In this document: in pieces, positions 8,805 to 18,248 of the stretch
Numbering within the stretch: the first letter of the stretch is position 1
Layout of the letters: every line of letters starts with the position of its first letter
Source of the DNA: JAGLOK01 sp963676355
Lineage (GTDB): Bacteria > Bacillota > Clostridia > Christensenellales > UMGS416
Reading direction: 5' to 3'
DNA: 64,000 nucleotides
Assembly: GCA_963676355.1 (NCBI GenBank)
Contig: OY781093.1
Span: forward strand, 1,488,001 to 1,552,000
The notes under the pieces: generated by a model
The model's database searches: none
What the model was told of the DNA's origin: nothing
Seen by the model: the letters and a program-made list of their open reading frames with translations, nothing else
Made by a program: the position numbers and the translations under genes

Positions 8805-9794
8805 ATGCGAAAAAGAATAATAGTACTGTTTTTAACATTCATAATTATATTTTCATTTTCATCATGCAAAGAGAAAAGCTGCAAAGATTTGTTCGATGAG
8901 CTTAACTTTTCGCTCGAAACTTTGAGCAGTTGGCAGGCTGAAATAAAATATATCGATGAAACACGTGGTACATTTGAAGATACATATACTAAAGTAAAAT
9001 ACAACGAAGCTAATCCCGGTGAGCTTTTAAGTTTGATTAATTGTTTTGAAGGAGCTCAAGTAGTTGATTCTCCGGATTCTTTCATTTTTTCTGCTGAGGG
9101 AATGAGCGAATATATAATAAACTTTTATCTAGACGATGTGGAAGAACCCGCTTTGTCTTTTTACTATTTTGCTGGAGAAAATATTTTAACTCGAGTTATT
9201 CGATCTTTTGATGAAGAAAAGCAACTGGATGTTTTAGAATATGAGTATTACACGCCTTATGGTGATTTGTTGTCTAAAGTGCAGGGATATCGTCAGATAG
9301 CAACAGAGCCAACCAGTGAGAAGCAACAGCTCTCTTTAAACCAAAAGCAGCTGATAGCTGCTGTTGATCCTGAAGAGCTTGAAGAGCGCATGATATATAT
9401 TGAAGATGAATATCAAGCACAAGAAGATGCGGAAATGGGTGAAATTGCATTTGAGATATACGATGGTGAGCTGCCTGAAGATGAAGGAACAGGCTGCAAA
9501 CTTTATAGCTATGAGGACATTGAAACCTTGGAAGACAATGAACTTGTAATTCTTGCAAGACATGCTGATGAAAAAGGTGATATTCAGGAGCTTATTGTAA
9601 CGTTTATAGAATATAATACTATTTATACAATAGTAACGGTGTCTTATCCTAACACTGAGCTTTTAGCGGAGCTGGGCGTAAAAGTGGACAATGCAGTAAA
9701 ACTTAATAGAGAAAGTATTGATATAAATAAAAAAATTGTGTTTGTGGATGACCAAGGCGAAGTAATATATGTAATAGTGCCATTTCAGAATTAA
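8805..9794 (+). CDS. Putative lipoprotein of unknown function
   Basis: No family recognised. The N-terminus is a lipoprotein signal: basic MRKR, a hydrophobic stretch and a lipobox ending FSSC at residue 21, so the protein should be lipid-anchored outside the membrane. The rest (about 300 residues) is strongly acidic, Glu/Asp/Tyr-rich, with predicted beta content, and has no catalytic motif I know. It carries a short Gln/Glu-rich segment around residues 165-210. The ribosome site AAGGAGA is about 14 bases from the ATG, longer than usual; a CTG directly before the ATG would shorten the gap, so the start is slightly uncertain. It is a single-gene unit convergent with the next gene and shares a terminator with it. 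The neighbour is also a large surface-anchored unknown, but a functional link is not shown. Confidence 0.7.
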   Translation: MRKRIIVLFLTFIIIFSFSSCKEKSCKDLFDELNFSLETLSSWQAEIKYIDETRGTFEDTYTKVKYNEANPGELLSLINCFEGAQVVDSPDSFIFSAEGMSEYIINFYLDDVEEPALSFYYFAGENILTRVIRSFDEEKQLDVLEYEYYTPYGDLLSKVQGYRQIATEPTSEKQQLSLNQKQLIAAVDPEELEERMIYIEDEYQAQEDAEMGEIAFEIYDGELPEDEGTGCKLYSYEDIETLEDNELVILARHADEKGDIQELIVTFIEYNTIYTIVTVSYPNTELLAELGVKVDNAVKLNRESIDINKKIVFVDDQGEVIYVIVPFQN

Positions 9795-9806
9795 AGAATG
9801 ATTTTA

Positions 9807-9835
9807 AAGGCTGTGTGTACACACAGCCTTTTTTA
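9807..9835. terminator. Bidirectional terminator between two surface-protein genes
   Basis: A perfect 12-bp palindrome (AAGGCTGTGTGT and its complement, 9807-9830) followed by six T residues on the plus strand. A-rich sequence in front lets it also serve the convergent minus-strand gene. Confidence 0.85.
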
Positions 9836-9836
9836 T

Positions 9837-12608
9837 TTAGCTTATTTTTTCACCAAAACTTAATTCGCACAGTAAATCAAATATTTCGCTGTCTTTACAT
9901 ATATAATATTGTTCGCTTGCATTGTTTGAGCCATACAGTCTGTAAGTTTTTTTGATATAAACTGTTTTTGAATCGACAAACCCTATTATACTGAGACTGC
10001 CGACGCCTTCCTGCGGAGCAAGCTCGATATCCCATGAAATATCAGAGTTTGGCAAAATGGGAATCTGAGGGATTTCTTCCACGCCATACTTTTCAAGCTT
10101 TTTGCCCAAAGACATTGCCCAGAAAATGATGTCATCATCATTCGTTATTTTTGAGCCTTCAAAGCCAAGATCTTTCACATCACTGCTGATTGTTGTTGTA
10201 ATCGATGCGATGCCGCCGGGCATGTCTCCTACTATGGGGGTGATGTATCTGAGTTCCTCGCGGTATTCAGGAAGCTTGGGACTTTTGTCATCGTCTATTA
10301 TATATTCTGACACATCGGTGTTTATTCTAAATGTCTCAATGCCCGACATCCATAGTTCTTCTCCTTCTGCAACGAAGTATCTGGCTTTTTTATTTTGCTC
10401 GTATATCATCAATATCGCGGTGTTGTTAATAGTGTCAAAGCTGTAGTGAAATTCGCAGGCGCTAATATCGTTTTCGATATTTATTTTAACCATGTATCCT
10501 AAAAAGCCTAATTCTGTGTGCGAATACATGCGGCCTTCGCTTCCTTCTTCAACTTCAGTCCATTCAGCGTTTTTGACAGCTTCAATAAATGCGGTGTTAG
10601 CAAGGTTTTTTGGGTTTTCTTCGGCATACCATAAATTTATCAAGGTCCCCGAATCTGCTTCGCCGCGAATGAATCTGTGAACATTAACGAATCGCGCAAT
10701 TCCATTTTGGAAGTTTAAGTTTAAGTATGCACCTTCAAGCGGCAATTCTTTTTTTAAGGGGACAGGGAGTGAAATATTGTAGTCATTGTTGATTTTATCA
10801 ACTCTGTATTTTAGCTGATTATACAGTGAATCATAAACAGAGGTAAAACTGAGCTCTTGGAGCCTTGGGTAATCATTCATGGAAAGTGACTCTTTTTCTT
10901 GTACATCTATGTCTATAAGCTCCCAAGTTTGTTCGTCATATTTTGCTGTCACGACATAGAGCTTTGCGTATTCAGTTTGTGTGCTTGTGCTGCTGTATGA
11001 AGCTGTCAATACCGCCGCTGTTATAGGATTGTCAAATTCTTCTGACAGGGGGAACAATGCGGCAATTTGAAGCGAATCGTCATTTGCTTTATTGTCCAAA
11101 ACATATATTTGCATATCACGGGCAAGCGCAGAATATGGATTATTGATTGGTTCAAAGGTTTTTGCTATATTCGCTTTAATTGAGGAAAATCTATCTATCG
11201 TTTCTTCTGAATTGGTTCCTAATGCCAAATGACTTTTTGCCAAGGAATTATAATCAGCCATAGCGTCTTGACTAAGTTTATTTTCTACAAAAGATAAATC
11301 GTTATTTTCAAGCATTCCTGCATATTCATCCATATATAGGTTGATTTCGTCTGAAGTTGACGGGAAAATAATTTTCTGGACTTTATATTCGCCATTCGGA
11401 TTTTTGTCTAGGACAGCGAAAAATGGCTTGTAGACTGCTTCGTGCTCAAGCGGCGGAACAAAAGTGAATGTGCCTGAATAGCCCCAAAGCATAAATTCAT
11501 CAGAATTGCCGCTATTTGCAGGTTTGCTGCCCAATAAATATATCTCAGGTATTACAGGCCAATTTGAGGACAGGACTACATTTTCAAATTCAACAGATAA
11601 AAGATGCTGCTTTATAATATCCTCAGGGTCATTTGTATTAAATGATTGAAGTTGGTATTTATTTAACAGAGCATTAAGCATGTATTGTGCTGTAGTTGAT
11701 CTATTTGTTGCATCTGTTTTGTAATTATCATCGTAATATTGCCTTAAATAGTCAATAGAACTTTCCAGACTGTCGCTGAGTATTGCCAGCTCAAAGGAGA
11801 GTTTTTTTGCTGCGCCATGTATTTCGATTTTATCAAAATCCTCATGGATGAAAACAGTATCCATCACAACTTTTATCCTAGACTGTGCATCTAAATCATT
11901 CCAATGAACAAATCTTGCCGAAAAACCGTTTTTTGCCATGCCGGAAGGGAAAGATACCAGCATTCCCTCTGAGGACTCTACAGCAATAGCTGGTTTATGT
12001 GCACCATATTTTTCTACGGCAAAAGGACCTAAATCCAGCGATGTGAATCCAAAATCAAAATTGCTATCGTTTATATGCATATCGACACTGACAAATCTGG
12101 AATCGGGGGAGGGAGTAGTTATTATAACAAGATAATAATCGTGGTTTTCTTCTTGTGTAACTTTATCGGTAAGATATCCGTGTTTATGCAGTTCCTCGCT
12201 TAGCGAACTGTCTTCAAGTTTGAGTTTTGCGGTGTATATTCCTGATTCGTCAAACTCATGAGTATATTGACGGTATTTGTTGGTTTTTTCTAGTTGATAT
12301 ACATCTACATGCCTAAGATTTGCTCTTTCCAGAGCTTCTTTTTCTTCAGAAGATAAAGATGAACTCTCTTGGGTAGAAACAGCTGATTTTTCTGGAGAAG
12401 AAATGGCTGATTGTTCTTGGCTGGGCGCTGGTGTAGCGGCGTTTACATCCTGTCGCTTATCATTTACTAAATACTTAAAGGTTATGGTGCCTATAATTAA
12501 TATAACTGCTAAAAATAATATAAGCAGTATGATGTTTCTTACTCGAATCTTGTTTTCATCCCGAGTGCTTTTGGAAGATATACCTTCAAAATTCATATCA
12601 TTTTTCAT
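9837..12608 (-). CDS. Large membrane-anchored extracytoplasmic protein, unknown function
   Basis: I do not recognise this 923-residue protein. A short basic cytoplasmic start (about residues 1-26) is followed by one transmembrane helix (about 27-50), a Ser/Glu-rich linker (about 60-95), and some 820 residues predicted outside the cell. The ectodomain is rich in Asp, Asn, Tyr and Ser, has alternating beta-like and helical stretches, and shows few cysteines. No LPxTG, choline-binding, SLH or peptidase motif is visible. The ATG is preceded by AAAGGAGA at good spacing. It appears monocistronic, convergent with the lipoprotein gene and divergent from the zinc-ribbon membrane protein gene. A sensor or adhesin role is possible but unsupported. 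The anchor topology is the only feature I would rely on. Confidence 0.75.
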   Translation of the reverse strand: MKNDMNFEGISSKSTRDENKIRVRNIILLILFLAVILIIGTITFKYLVNDKRQDVNAATPAPSQEQSAISSPEKSAVSTQESSSLSSEEKEALERANLRHVDVYQLEKTNKYRQYTHEFDESGIYTAKLKLEDSSLSEELHKHGYLTDKVTQEENHDYYLVIITTPSPDSRFVSVDMHINDSNFDFGFTSLDLGPFAVEKYGAHKPAIAVESSEGMLVSFPSGMAKNGFSARFVHWNDLDAQSRIKVVMDTVFIHEDFDKIEIHGAAKKLSFELAILSDSLESSIDYLRQYYDDNYKTDATNRSTTAQYMLNALLNKYQLQSFNTNDPEDIIKQHLLSVEFENVVLSSNWPVIPEIYLLGSKPANSGNSDEFMLWGYSGTFTFVPPLEHEAVYKPFFAVLDKNPNGEYKVQKIIFPSTSDEINLYMDEYAGMLENNDLSFVENKLSQDAMADYNSLAKSHLALGTNSEETIDRFSSIKANIAKTFEPINNPYSALARDMQIYVLDNKANDDSLQIAALFPLSEEFDNPITAAVLTASYSSTSTQTEYAKLYVVTAKYDEQTWELIDIDVQEKESLSMNDYPRLQELSFTSVYDSLYNQLKYRVDKINNDYNISLPVPLKKELPLEGAYLNLNFQNGIARFVNVHRFIRGEADSGTLINLWYAEENPKNLANTAFIEAVKNAEWTEVEEGSEGRMYSHTELGFLGYMVKINIENDISACEFHYSFDTINNTAILMIYEQNKKARYFVAEGEELWMSGIETFRINTDVSEYIIDDDKSPKLPEYREELRYITPIVGDMPGGIASITTTISSDVKDLGFEGSKITNDDDIIFWAMSLGKKLEKYGVEEIPQIPILPNSDISWDIELAPQEGVGSLSIIGFVDSKTVYIKKTYRLYGSNNASEQYYICKDSEIFDLLCELSFGEKIS

Positions 12609-12829
12609 TGAATCTCCTTTGTGTTCACAAGAATCTCATTTGTTGTATCTACTTATAGTTTTGGATAATTATCTCATGGAAATCATAAAATGACAATTGA
12701 CATATTTCATAATATTTTGAGAAAAGCTAAGTTTATGATAAAATATAAATAGATATAAGATGTTTACTTCTATATGAATATAATATTTCTCCTGAACCAT
12801 GTTCGACGATTATATTGGGGGGGAACAAT

Positions 12830-13432
12830 ATGAAAAATGAAGATACATTAGACAAGCATTTTACACATGAACATGAAGCAACTTGCTCTATATGCTCAAG
12901 ACCTATGACTGACCTTATGACATTCATAGTTTATTGGATTCTTCCCTTGTGGAGAGCGGTGGATGAAGATGAAAATGGCTATGCTTACCAATCCAAGAAA
13001 GCATACAGTATGACTGACATAAGACGCAGGCGCTATCATATTTGCGCAAATTGTTATGGCAAAGCACATAATAAGAAAATGATTTTTATGCTCTTTGGAG
13101 TAATGATTGCGGCGATTACACCTGCATTGTTTTTGATTGAGCAGGTTATAGGCTTTTCTGTATTAATTGGATTTGATGCGAATATTGAAAATTTCTTTTT
13201 AGGATTGATTATTGGCGCTATGGTAGTTGCTTTTAACTTCCCGGTTAAAAAAGTTATCTTGGATAATCTTGCGCGTGCTCAACTTAAGACTGATTTGGTT
13301 AATGGAAAATTCCAACATAGCCTATCACAAGCTGAGGCAAATGAAGTAAAATCATGGACGGAGCTCGTTCCACACAATGATCCTACTTTGCATCATCACC
13401 ATCATCATACAGGAAGGCATAAGGAAGCATAA
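12830..13432 (+). CDS. Small membrane protein with Cys4 zinc-ribbon-like motif and His tail
   Basis: Unknown function. The N-terminal cytoplasmic part carries CSIC (about residues 18-21) and CANC (about 79-82), which together could bind one metal ion. Two transmembrane helices follow (about 90-110 and 122-142), then a basic helix and a C-terminal run of six histidines close to the end (HHHHHHTGRHKEA). The longer reading begins at a TTG inside the GGGGGGG ribosome site, so I take the ATG 7 bases after it (200 residues). The His run is encoded by mixed CAT/CAC codons in normal genomic context, so it is natural. It stands alone between divergent and codirectional genes. A metal-sensing or metal-storage role is inference only. 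Confidence 0.7.
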   Translation: MKNEDTLDKHFTHEHEATCSICSRPMTDLMTFIVYWILPLWRAVDEDENGYAYQSKKAYSMTDIRRRRYHICANCYGKAHNKKMIFMLFGVMIAAITPALFLIEQVIGFSVLIGFDANIENFFLGLIIGAMVVAFNFPVKKVILDNLARAQLKTDLVNGKFQHSLSQAEANEVKSWTELVPHNDPTLHHHHHHTGRHKEA

Positions 13433-13487
13433 TTTTTAATACTTGTCTGATTACAACTAAACTATCTTAATTTAAAACTATTTGCTG

Positions 13488-13493
13488 TATAAT
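13488..13493 (+). promoter_or_regulatory. Candidate -10 box upstream of the aldo/keto reductase gene
   Basis: TGTATAAT lies about 110 bases before the start codon. A partly paired GGGAAACTT...AAGTTTTTCC sequence in the leader could fold as a hairpin. I see no clear -35, so this is tentative. Confidence 0.3.
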
Positions 13494-13601
13494 AGAGGTA
13501 GCTCTGTTTGGGAAACTTGAAATATTAAGTTTTTCCTTATAGCTAGCTATATAAGAAGATGCACAGATTTATAAAAAATTGAAATGATGAATGGAGAAAA
13601 T

Positions 13602-14537
13602 ATGAAGAAGATAACTATAAATAACACGGATTTAAATGTTTCAAACATATGCTATGGAACGGTTAAATCAGGATTGCCTGAAAACAAAGAGCTAGACACA
13701 AAGCTTATTGATATGTTTGTAGATGAAGGAGGCAATTTCATCGACACTGCAAGGGTATATTGTGATTGGATTCCAGGCGAAAAAAGCAGAAGTGAAAAGT
13801 TTCTTGGCAAGTGGCTAAAAGAACGGGGGAAAAGAGACAGCCTTGTAATCGCAACAAAAGGTGCGCACCCTGACCTTGATGCTCTTGATGTCGCGCGTCT
13901 TACAAGGGATGACATAGAATTTGATGTGACAGGAAGCCTTAAAGATTTAAAAACGGATTATATCGATTTATATTATCTGCACCGCGATGATGAAAACACG
14001 CCGGTGGAGGAAATAATCGATACAATGGAAGAGATGAAAAAGAAAGGCTATTTTAGATATTACGGTTGTTCTAACTGGAAGGCAGAAAGAGTGGAAAAAG
14101 CACAGGAGTATGCCAAGACTATAGGTGTAAAAGGATTTACTGCGAACCAAATGCTGTGGAATGTGGGAAGTACCCATATGAATGAGCCGGGGGATAAAAC
14201 ACTGGTTGTAATGGATGAAAAGCTATATCGTTTTCATGAAGAAAGTCGAATGTGCGCACTTGCATATTCTTCGCAGGCGGCAGGCTATTTCACAAAGCTT
14301 ATAAATGATCCTGAGCGCGCACAAAAGCAAATTTACCATACACAAGAAAACGTAAAAAGAGCGAATGAGCTTAAAAATAGGTTTAAAGATGCGAAATCTC
14401 CCATGCAATATGTCCTTGGCTATCTGCTTAATATGAGTATACAGACAATTCCGATTTTTACATCCGGCAGCAAGGTACAGCTAAAAGATACACTGTACGC
14501 CGCAGAGCATCCGCTGAATCCGGAAATCTCGTTTTGA
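13602..14537 (+). CDS. Aldo/keto reductase family oxidoreductase
   Basis: NADPH-dependent reductase of the AKR superfamily with a TIM-barrel fold, probably reducing an aldehyde or ketone; the substrate is unknown. The catalytic tetrad is complete: Asp48 and Tyr53 in DTARVY, Lys86 in ATKGAHP and His127 in YYLHRDD. C-terminal to this lie YYGCSNW and AYSSQAAGYF, in the manner of the YhdN/YajO-type AKRs. The open frame extends six codons further upstream, but GGAG lies in that extension five bases before the ATG selected here, giving 311 residues, which is a normal length. It is followed 56 bases later by an acetyltransferase gene on the same strand and may be cotranscribed with it. Confidence 0.88.
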   Translation: MKKITINNTDLNVSNICYGTVKSGLPENKELDTKLIDMFVDEGGNFIDTARVYCDWIPGEKSRSEKFLGKWLKERGKRDSLVIATKGAHPDLDALDVARLTRDDIEFDVTGSLKDLKTDYIDLYYLHRDDENTPVEEIIDTMEEMKKKGYFRYYGCSNWKAERVEKAQEYAKTIGVKGFTANQMLWNVGSTHMNEPGDKTLVVMDEKLYRFHEESRMCALAYSSQAAGYFTKLINDPERAQKQIYHTQENVKRANELKNRFKDAKSPMQYVLGYLLNMSIQTIPIFTSGSKVQLKDTLYAAEHPLNPEISF

Positions 14538-14593
14538 TAATTATCTGTAGCAATTAAAATAAAGGAATCATATAGCTTTTAAGGGAGAATGAT

Positions 14594-15028
14594 ATGAACG
14601 CAGTGATAAGAGAATCTGTATTAAATGACTTTGACAGCATAGCCGGATTGCTCGGTCAGCTATGGCCGGGTAAGCAACTCTGTCTGTCAGATTTGAAAGT
14701 AGTATTTGAGCGGGGACTCTCTTCGGATATCGACTACTATCTGTGCTCGGAGCTTGACAGGGAGGTTGTGGGATTTCTTTCGCTTAATATTTCAAACAGT
14801 TTCTGGCAGGAGGGATATACGCCTTTTGTGAATGCGCTTGTAGTCGATGAAGCTCACAGGGGCAGCGGCATAGGCAAGAGCTTGCTTGAGCGCGCATATG
14901 AAATATCCCGACAGCGAGGTTGCGGGAAGATAGAGCTTGATTCAGCTTTTCACCGCAAAGGAGCGCATAAGTTCTACGAGAGGTTGGGATTTGAAAAAAG
15001 GGCTTATATGTTTTCAAAGGATTTATAG
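14594..15028 (+). CDS. GNAT-family N-acetyltransferase
   Basis: Acetyl-CoA-dependent acetyltransferase of small size (144 residues, normal for GNAT). Motif A is clear: NALVVDEAHRGSGIGKSLLE near residues 80-98, with the RxxGxG acetyl-CoA pyrophosphate loop. Motif B near residues 115-135 contains YERLGFEKR, also typical. The architecture resembles aminoglycoside 6'-acetyltransferase-like and general small-molecule GNATs, but motif inspection cannot define the acceptor. The ATG is preceded by AAGGGAGAATGAT. It follows the aldo/keto reductase gene and is closed by a terminator hairpin, so the two may form a short operon. Confidence 0.85.
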   Translation: MNAVIRESVLNDFDSIAGLLGQLWPGKQLCLSDLKVVFERGLSSDIDYYLCSELDREVVGFLSLNISNSFWQEGYTPFVNALVVDEAHRGSGIGKSLLERAYEISRQRGCGKIELDSAFHRKGAHKFYERLGFEKRAYMFSKDL

Positions 15029-15062
15029 GATTAAGAGATTATCTTTGAAACTTATATCATGA

Positions 15063-15096
15063 AAAACAGTCTGATAAATCACAGGCTGTTTTTTTA
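15063..15096 (+). terminator. Terminator after the acetyltransferase gene
   Basis: AACAGTCTG pairs with CAGGCTGTT (one G-U pair) around an 8-base loop and is followed by a run of seven or more T residues. Confidence 0.8.
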
Positions 15097-15171
15097 TAAT
15101 GCAAACAATTCTGACTAGAATAATCAGAAAAGAAATGTTAAAATATAATAATAACAGACAGGCGGTGCAAT

Positions 15172-16110
15172 ATGACAAATACACATCACAGTCATGACAT
15201 TGGGCATTCGCACGTCCACAGCCACAGCAGTGTGAAAAATATTAAAAACGCTTTCTTTCTGAACATTTCTTTCGTTGTAATTGAAATTGTCGGCGGTATA
15301 TTTACAAACAGTGTGGCAATATTGTCCGATGCAATCCATGACTTGGGAGATTCGATATCCCTTGGCCTTGCTTGGTATCTTGAAAAGCTTGGACAAAAGG
15401 GTAGCGACGGAAAATTTAACTACGGATACAAGCGATTTTCAATTTTGGGAGCGCTTTTTAATGCACTTGTTTTGATATTTGGTGCGATTTTCATAATATA
15501 TCGGGCTATTCCACGGCTAATTAATCCAGAAAGCGTAAACGCAGGCGGAATGATAGCCTTGGCTGTTATCGGAATACTAGTGAATGGAGCCGCAGTTCTT
15601 AATGTAAGAAAAGGTAACAAGCTTTCCGAAAAAGTGGTTACACTGCATCTTCTTGAGGATGTCTTTGGATGGGTATCAGTTCTTGTGGTTAGCATTGTGC
15701 TAAAGTTTGCAGACATTCCAATCTTAGATCCAATTTTATCGCTTATAATATCTGTATACATCGTAAAGAATGTTATCTCAGGTCTGATTAAAATAGTTAA
15801 GATGTTATTGCAGGGTGTACCTGATGGCTTCAGTGAAGAGGAGACAAAACAGTATATCATCGACAATGAGTCACAAGTGGTTGAAGTGCATGATATCCAT
15901 GCATGGAGCTTGGATGGCGAAGATAATGTAATAACATTTCATTTGGTTGTAGATGACGGTGTGACTGTTGAAGAGTCAGTTGAAATTATAAGAAGTATAA
16001 AAGAGCTTTTGGCTAAACGTGGATTTAAGCATGTTACGATTGAGACAGAAAACATTGATGACTGTTCACAAAAGGATTGTCCGGATAGAGTGAAAGGATG
16101 CCGGAAATAA
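15172..16110 (+). CDS. Cation diffusion facilitator exporter (CzcD/ZitB-like)
   Basis: Proton-coupled exporter of Zn2+ and related divalent cations. The protein begins with a cytoplasmic His-rich segment (seven His in the first 18 residues). Six predicted transmembrane helices follow. The intramembrane zinc site is complete and of the HD-HD type: His56/Asp60 in SDAIHDLGD (helix 2) and His159/Asp163 in LHLLEDVFGW (helix 5), which favours zinc or cadmium over manganese. The cytoplasmic C-terminal domain contains VHDIHAWSLDG and FKHVTIE, typical of the dimeric metal-sensing domain, and ends in three cysteines (CSQKDCPDRVKGC) that may be an added metal site. GGCGG before the ATG is the ribosome site. 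Transcription ends at a hairpin just downstream. No ArsR/MerR regulator is adjacent. Confidence 0.92.
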   Translation: MTNTHHSHDIGHSHVHSHSSVKNIKNAFFLNISFVVIEIVGGIFTNSVAILSDAIHDLGDSISLGLAWYLEKLGQKGSDGKFNYGYKRFSILGALFNALVLIFGAIFIIYRAIPRLINPESVNAGGMIALAVIGILVNGAAVLNVRKGNKLSEKVVTLHLLEDVFGWVSVLVVSIVLKFADIPILDPILSLIISVYIVKNVISGLIKIVKMLLQGVPDGFSEEETKQYIIDNESQVVEVHDIHAWSLDGEDNVITFHLVVDDGVTVEESVEIIRSIKELLAKRGFKHVTIETENIDDCSQKDCPDRVKGCRK

Positions 16111-16128
16111 AAAAACTATATTTTGTTC

Positions 16129-16152
16129 AAGCGCTTGTAAGCGCTTTTTTGT
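16129..16152 (+). terminator. Terminator after the cation exporter gene
   Basis: AAGCGC and GCGCTT arms enclose a TTGTAA loop, followed by TTTTTTG. Confidence 0.75.
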
Positions 16153-16228
16153 TTGAAAATATTACAAAATGGGTATATATTAGACATATAACAAATCGAC
16201 TCCCTTCCATAGTGTTTTGGAGACGAAA

Positions 16229-18121
16229 ATGAATAAAAAAGAGCTAAATAAAGAAAGACTTATTCATATTTTAACAGTTATAACGGGCCTATATATAGCC
16301 TATTATATTTACTGGCGTATTGCATTCACAATAAACACCCAAGCAGTATTTTTTTCAGTTGTTCTTGTAGTAGCAGAAATTCAGGGGGTTATAAATTTCC
16401 TGCTTTTTTCAATGATGACTTGGAATCTTAAAAAGGAAAAAACACCTGAGCCGATTCTTGATGCTAAAGTTGACATATTTATACCGACATATAATGAAGA
16501 CTTGACTGTTCTTGAAGCAACAATAACAGGGTCTAACAATGTGAAGCTCACACACACGACATATGTTTTGGATGACGGCAAGCGAAAAGAAGTGGAGCAG
16601 CTGGCAAAAAGCATGGGTTGCGAATATCTTACGCGCGAAGATAACAAGCATGCAAAAGCAGGAAACATCAATGCGGCACTTAAAAAGACTGACGGTGAGT
16701 TTATTGTAGTGCTTGATGCTGACATGGTCCCTCAGCCTGAAATATTAGAGAAAACTCTGGGATATTTTCGTGAAGAAAAGGTTGCGATAGTGCAGCTTCC
16801 TCAGGAGTTTTATAATCTTGATTCAATGCAGCACCAAAAAGATGGCATGAACTGGCATGAACAGCAACTTTTTTATCATGTAATTCAGCCTGGGAAAGAC
16901 AATATTAACGCAGCATTTTGGTGTGGAAGCCCTTCTGTTGTGCGGCGTGCGGCATTGGAGGAAATAGGCGGGGTGGCTACCGACAGCATTACTGAGGATT
17001 TTTTAACATCCATTAGGCTTAATTCTCAGGGATGGAAGATAAGATACCATGAGGAAGCCTTAGCTTTTGGAATCGCACCACAATCTTTCGATGCATTTTC
17101 AGTGCAAAGGCTGAGGTGGGCTCAGGGCTCAATGAAAATACTTCGCAGCAAAGACAATCCGCTTATTATAAAGGGATTGGGACTAAAGCAAAGATTTTCT
17201 CATTTCGCAGCTATCTTCACCTACTTTGACGCATATCAGAAATTGATTTATCTGCTGACTCCTGCGATACTCCTTTTTACAGGGATTATGCCTATAAAAG
17301 TTATAAGCCCAGAAGATTTCTTCCTGCACTGGCTACCGTATTTTGTGCTCACAATGATTACAAACACTGTTCTTGGCAGAGGATATTTTGCTTATATTGA
17401 AGTGGAGAAGTTTAATACGCTTAAAATGATAACTTTCATAAAGGCATCTTTTTCGCTTGTCTTCGGAAAGAATATGAAGTTTAAGGTAACTCCGAAAGCA
17501 ATGGAGCAGTCGGTGAAACAAAAAGATAAAAAAGAGCTGACTTTTCACATTGTGATATTGACTATAATAATAGCTTCAATGACATTTGCCACGGTAAATG
17601 CGATATTAAATCAAATTGTTAAATACCCTTCGGTTGCAGCAATGGTTATTGCTCTTTTTTGGTCGGTTATAAACGGAGGTATTTTGTATATATCTTTGCA
17701 TGAAGTGCTAAAGCGTGCATATTTTAGGCGTGATTATAGATTCCCTCTATCAATAAAGGTGGGAGTTGAAATGGACAATGGCAAAAATGCGATGTGTACT
17801 GTAAGCAATATTTCTCGAGGTGGCCTGAGCCTCATCTGTGCAGAAGAAGGAGGCTATGCACCGTTTAACGGGGATGAAATAGTGGTTAAAATGAAGTTTG
17901 AAGGCAGCGATGTCAATGTTCCTTCTAAAATAGTTTATTCCAAAATGAGCAAAAATAATACAAAAAGCCTTGGTGTAAGGTTTAATGAATTAGACCAAGA
18001 AACAAAAAAGAAACTCTATAAGTTCCTTTATGTGACAGCTCCGCGAATGATATATGAAGAAAATGCAGTAAAATCAAAAAAGAAAAAAAGAGGGTTTAAA
18101 TTGAGACTGAAAAGAAGCTAA
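16229..18121 (+). CDS. Processive family-2 glycosyltransferase with C-terminal PilZ domain
   Basis: Membrane synthase resembling the BcsA catalytic subunit, expected to polymerise and export a beta-linked polysaccharide under c-di-GMP control. Two N-terminal helices (about residues 10-60) precede the GT2 domain, with DD(115-116)G, DAD (163-165), TED (255-257) and QRLRW (293-297), the full processive D,D,D,QxxRW set. Further helices follow (about 320-480), then a PilZ domain with RRDYR near 500 and NISRGG near 526, the two c-di-GMP contact motifs. An upstream in-frame TTG is part of the TTTTGGAG ribosome site, so the ATG after it is used (630 residues). No bcsB, bcsZ or other cellulose genes are adjacent, so the product need not be cellulose. 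It is followed by two SHOCT miniprotein genes and a two-component system. Confidence 0.9.
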   Translation: MNKKELNKERLIHILTVITGLYIAYYIYWRIAFTINTQAVFFSVVLVVAEIQGVINFLLFSMMTWNLKKEKTPEPILDAKVDIFIPTYNEDLTVLEATITGSNNVKLTHTTYVLDDGKRKEVEQLAKSMGCEYLTREDNKHAKAGNINAALKKTDGEFIVVLDADMVPQPEILEKTLGYFREEKVAIVQLPQEFYNLDSMQHQKDGMNWHEQQLFYHVIQPGKDNINAAFWCGSPSVVRRAALEEIGGVATDSITEDFLTSIRLNSQGWKIRYHEEALAFGIAPQSFDAFSVQRLRWAQGSMKILRSKDNPLIIKGLGLKQRFSHFAAIFTYFDAYQKLIYLLTPAILLFTGIMPIKVISPEDFFLHWLPYFVLTMITNTVLGRGYFAYIEVEKFNTLKMITFIKASFSLVFGKNMKFKVTPKAMEQSVKQKDKKELTFHIVILTIIIASMTFATVNAILNQIVKYPSVAAMVIALFWSVINGGILYISLHEVLKRAYFRRDYRFPLSIKVGVEMDNGKNAMCTVSNISRGGLSLICAEEGGYAPFNGDEIVVKMKFEGSDVNVPSKIVYSKMSKNNTKSLGVRFNELDQETKKKLYKFLYVTAPRMIYEENAVKSKKKKRGFKLRLKRS

Positions 18122-18248
18122 TTGTGAATATTAAAACTTAAAATATCTTAAAATAATTTGATAAGTTGCAGCAGATTATTTTTTTATTGTACTCATATTT
18201 CCCACATAATCTTGAATTATTATGATAAAGCAGAAAGGATGTGTTTGT

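Noticed and set aside
13395..13432. Hexahistidine as a sign of cloning-vector contamination
   Set aside because: Mixed codons, continued natural coding sequence and normal genomic flanks on both sides.
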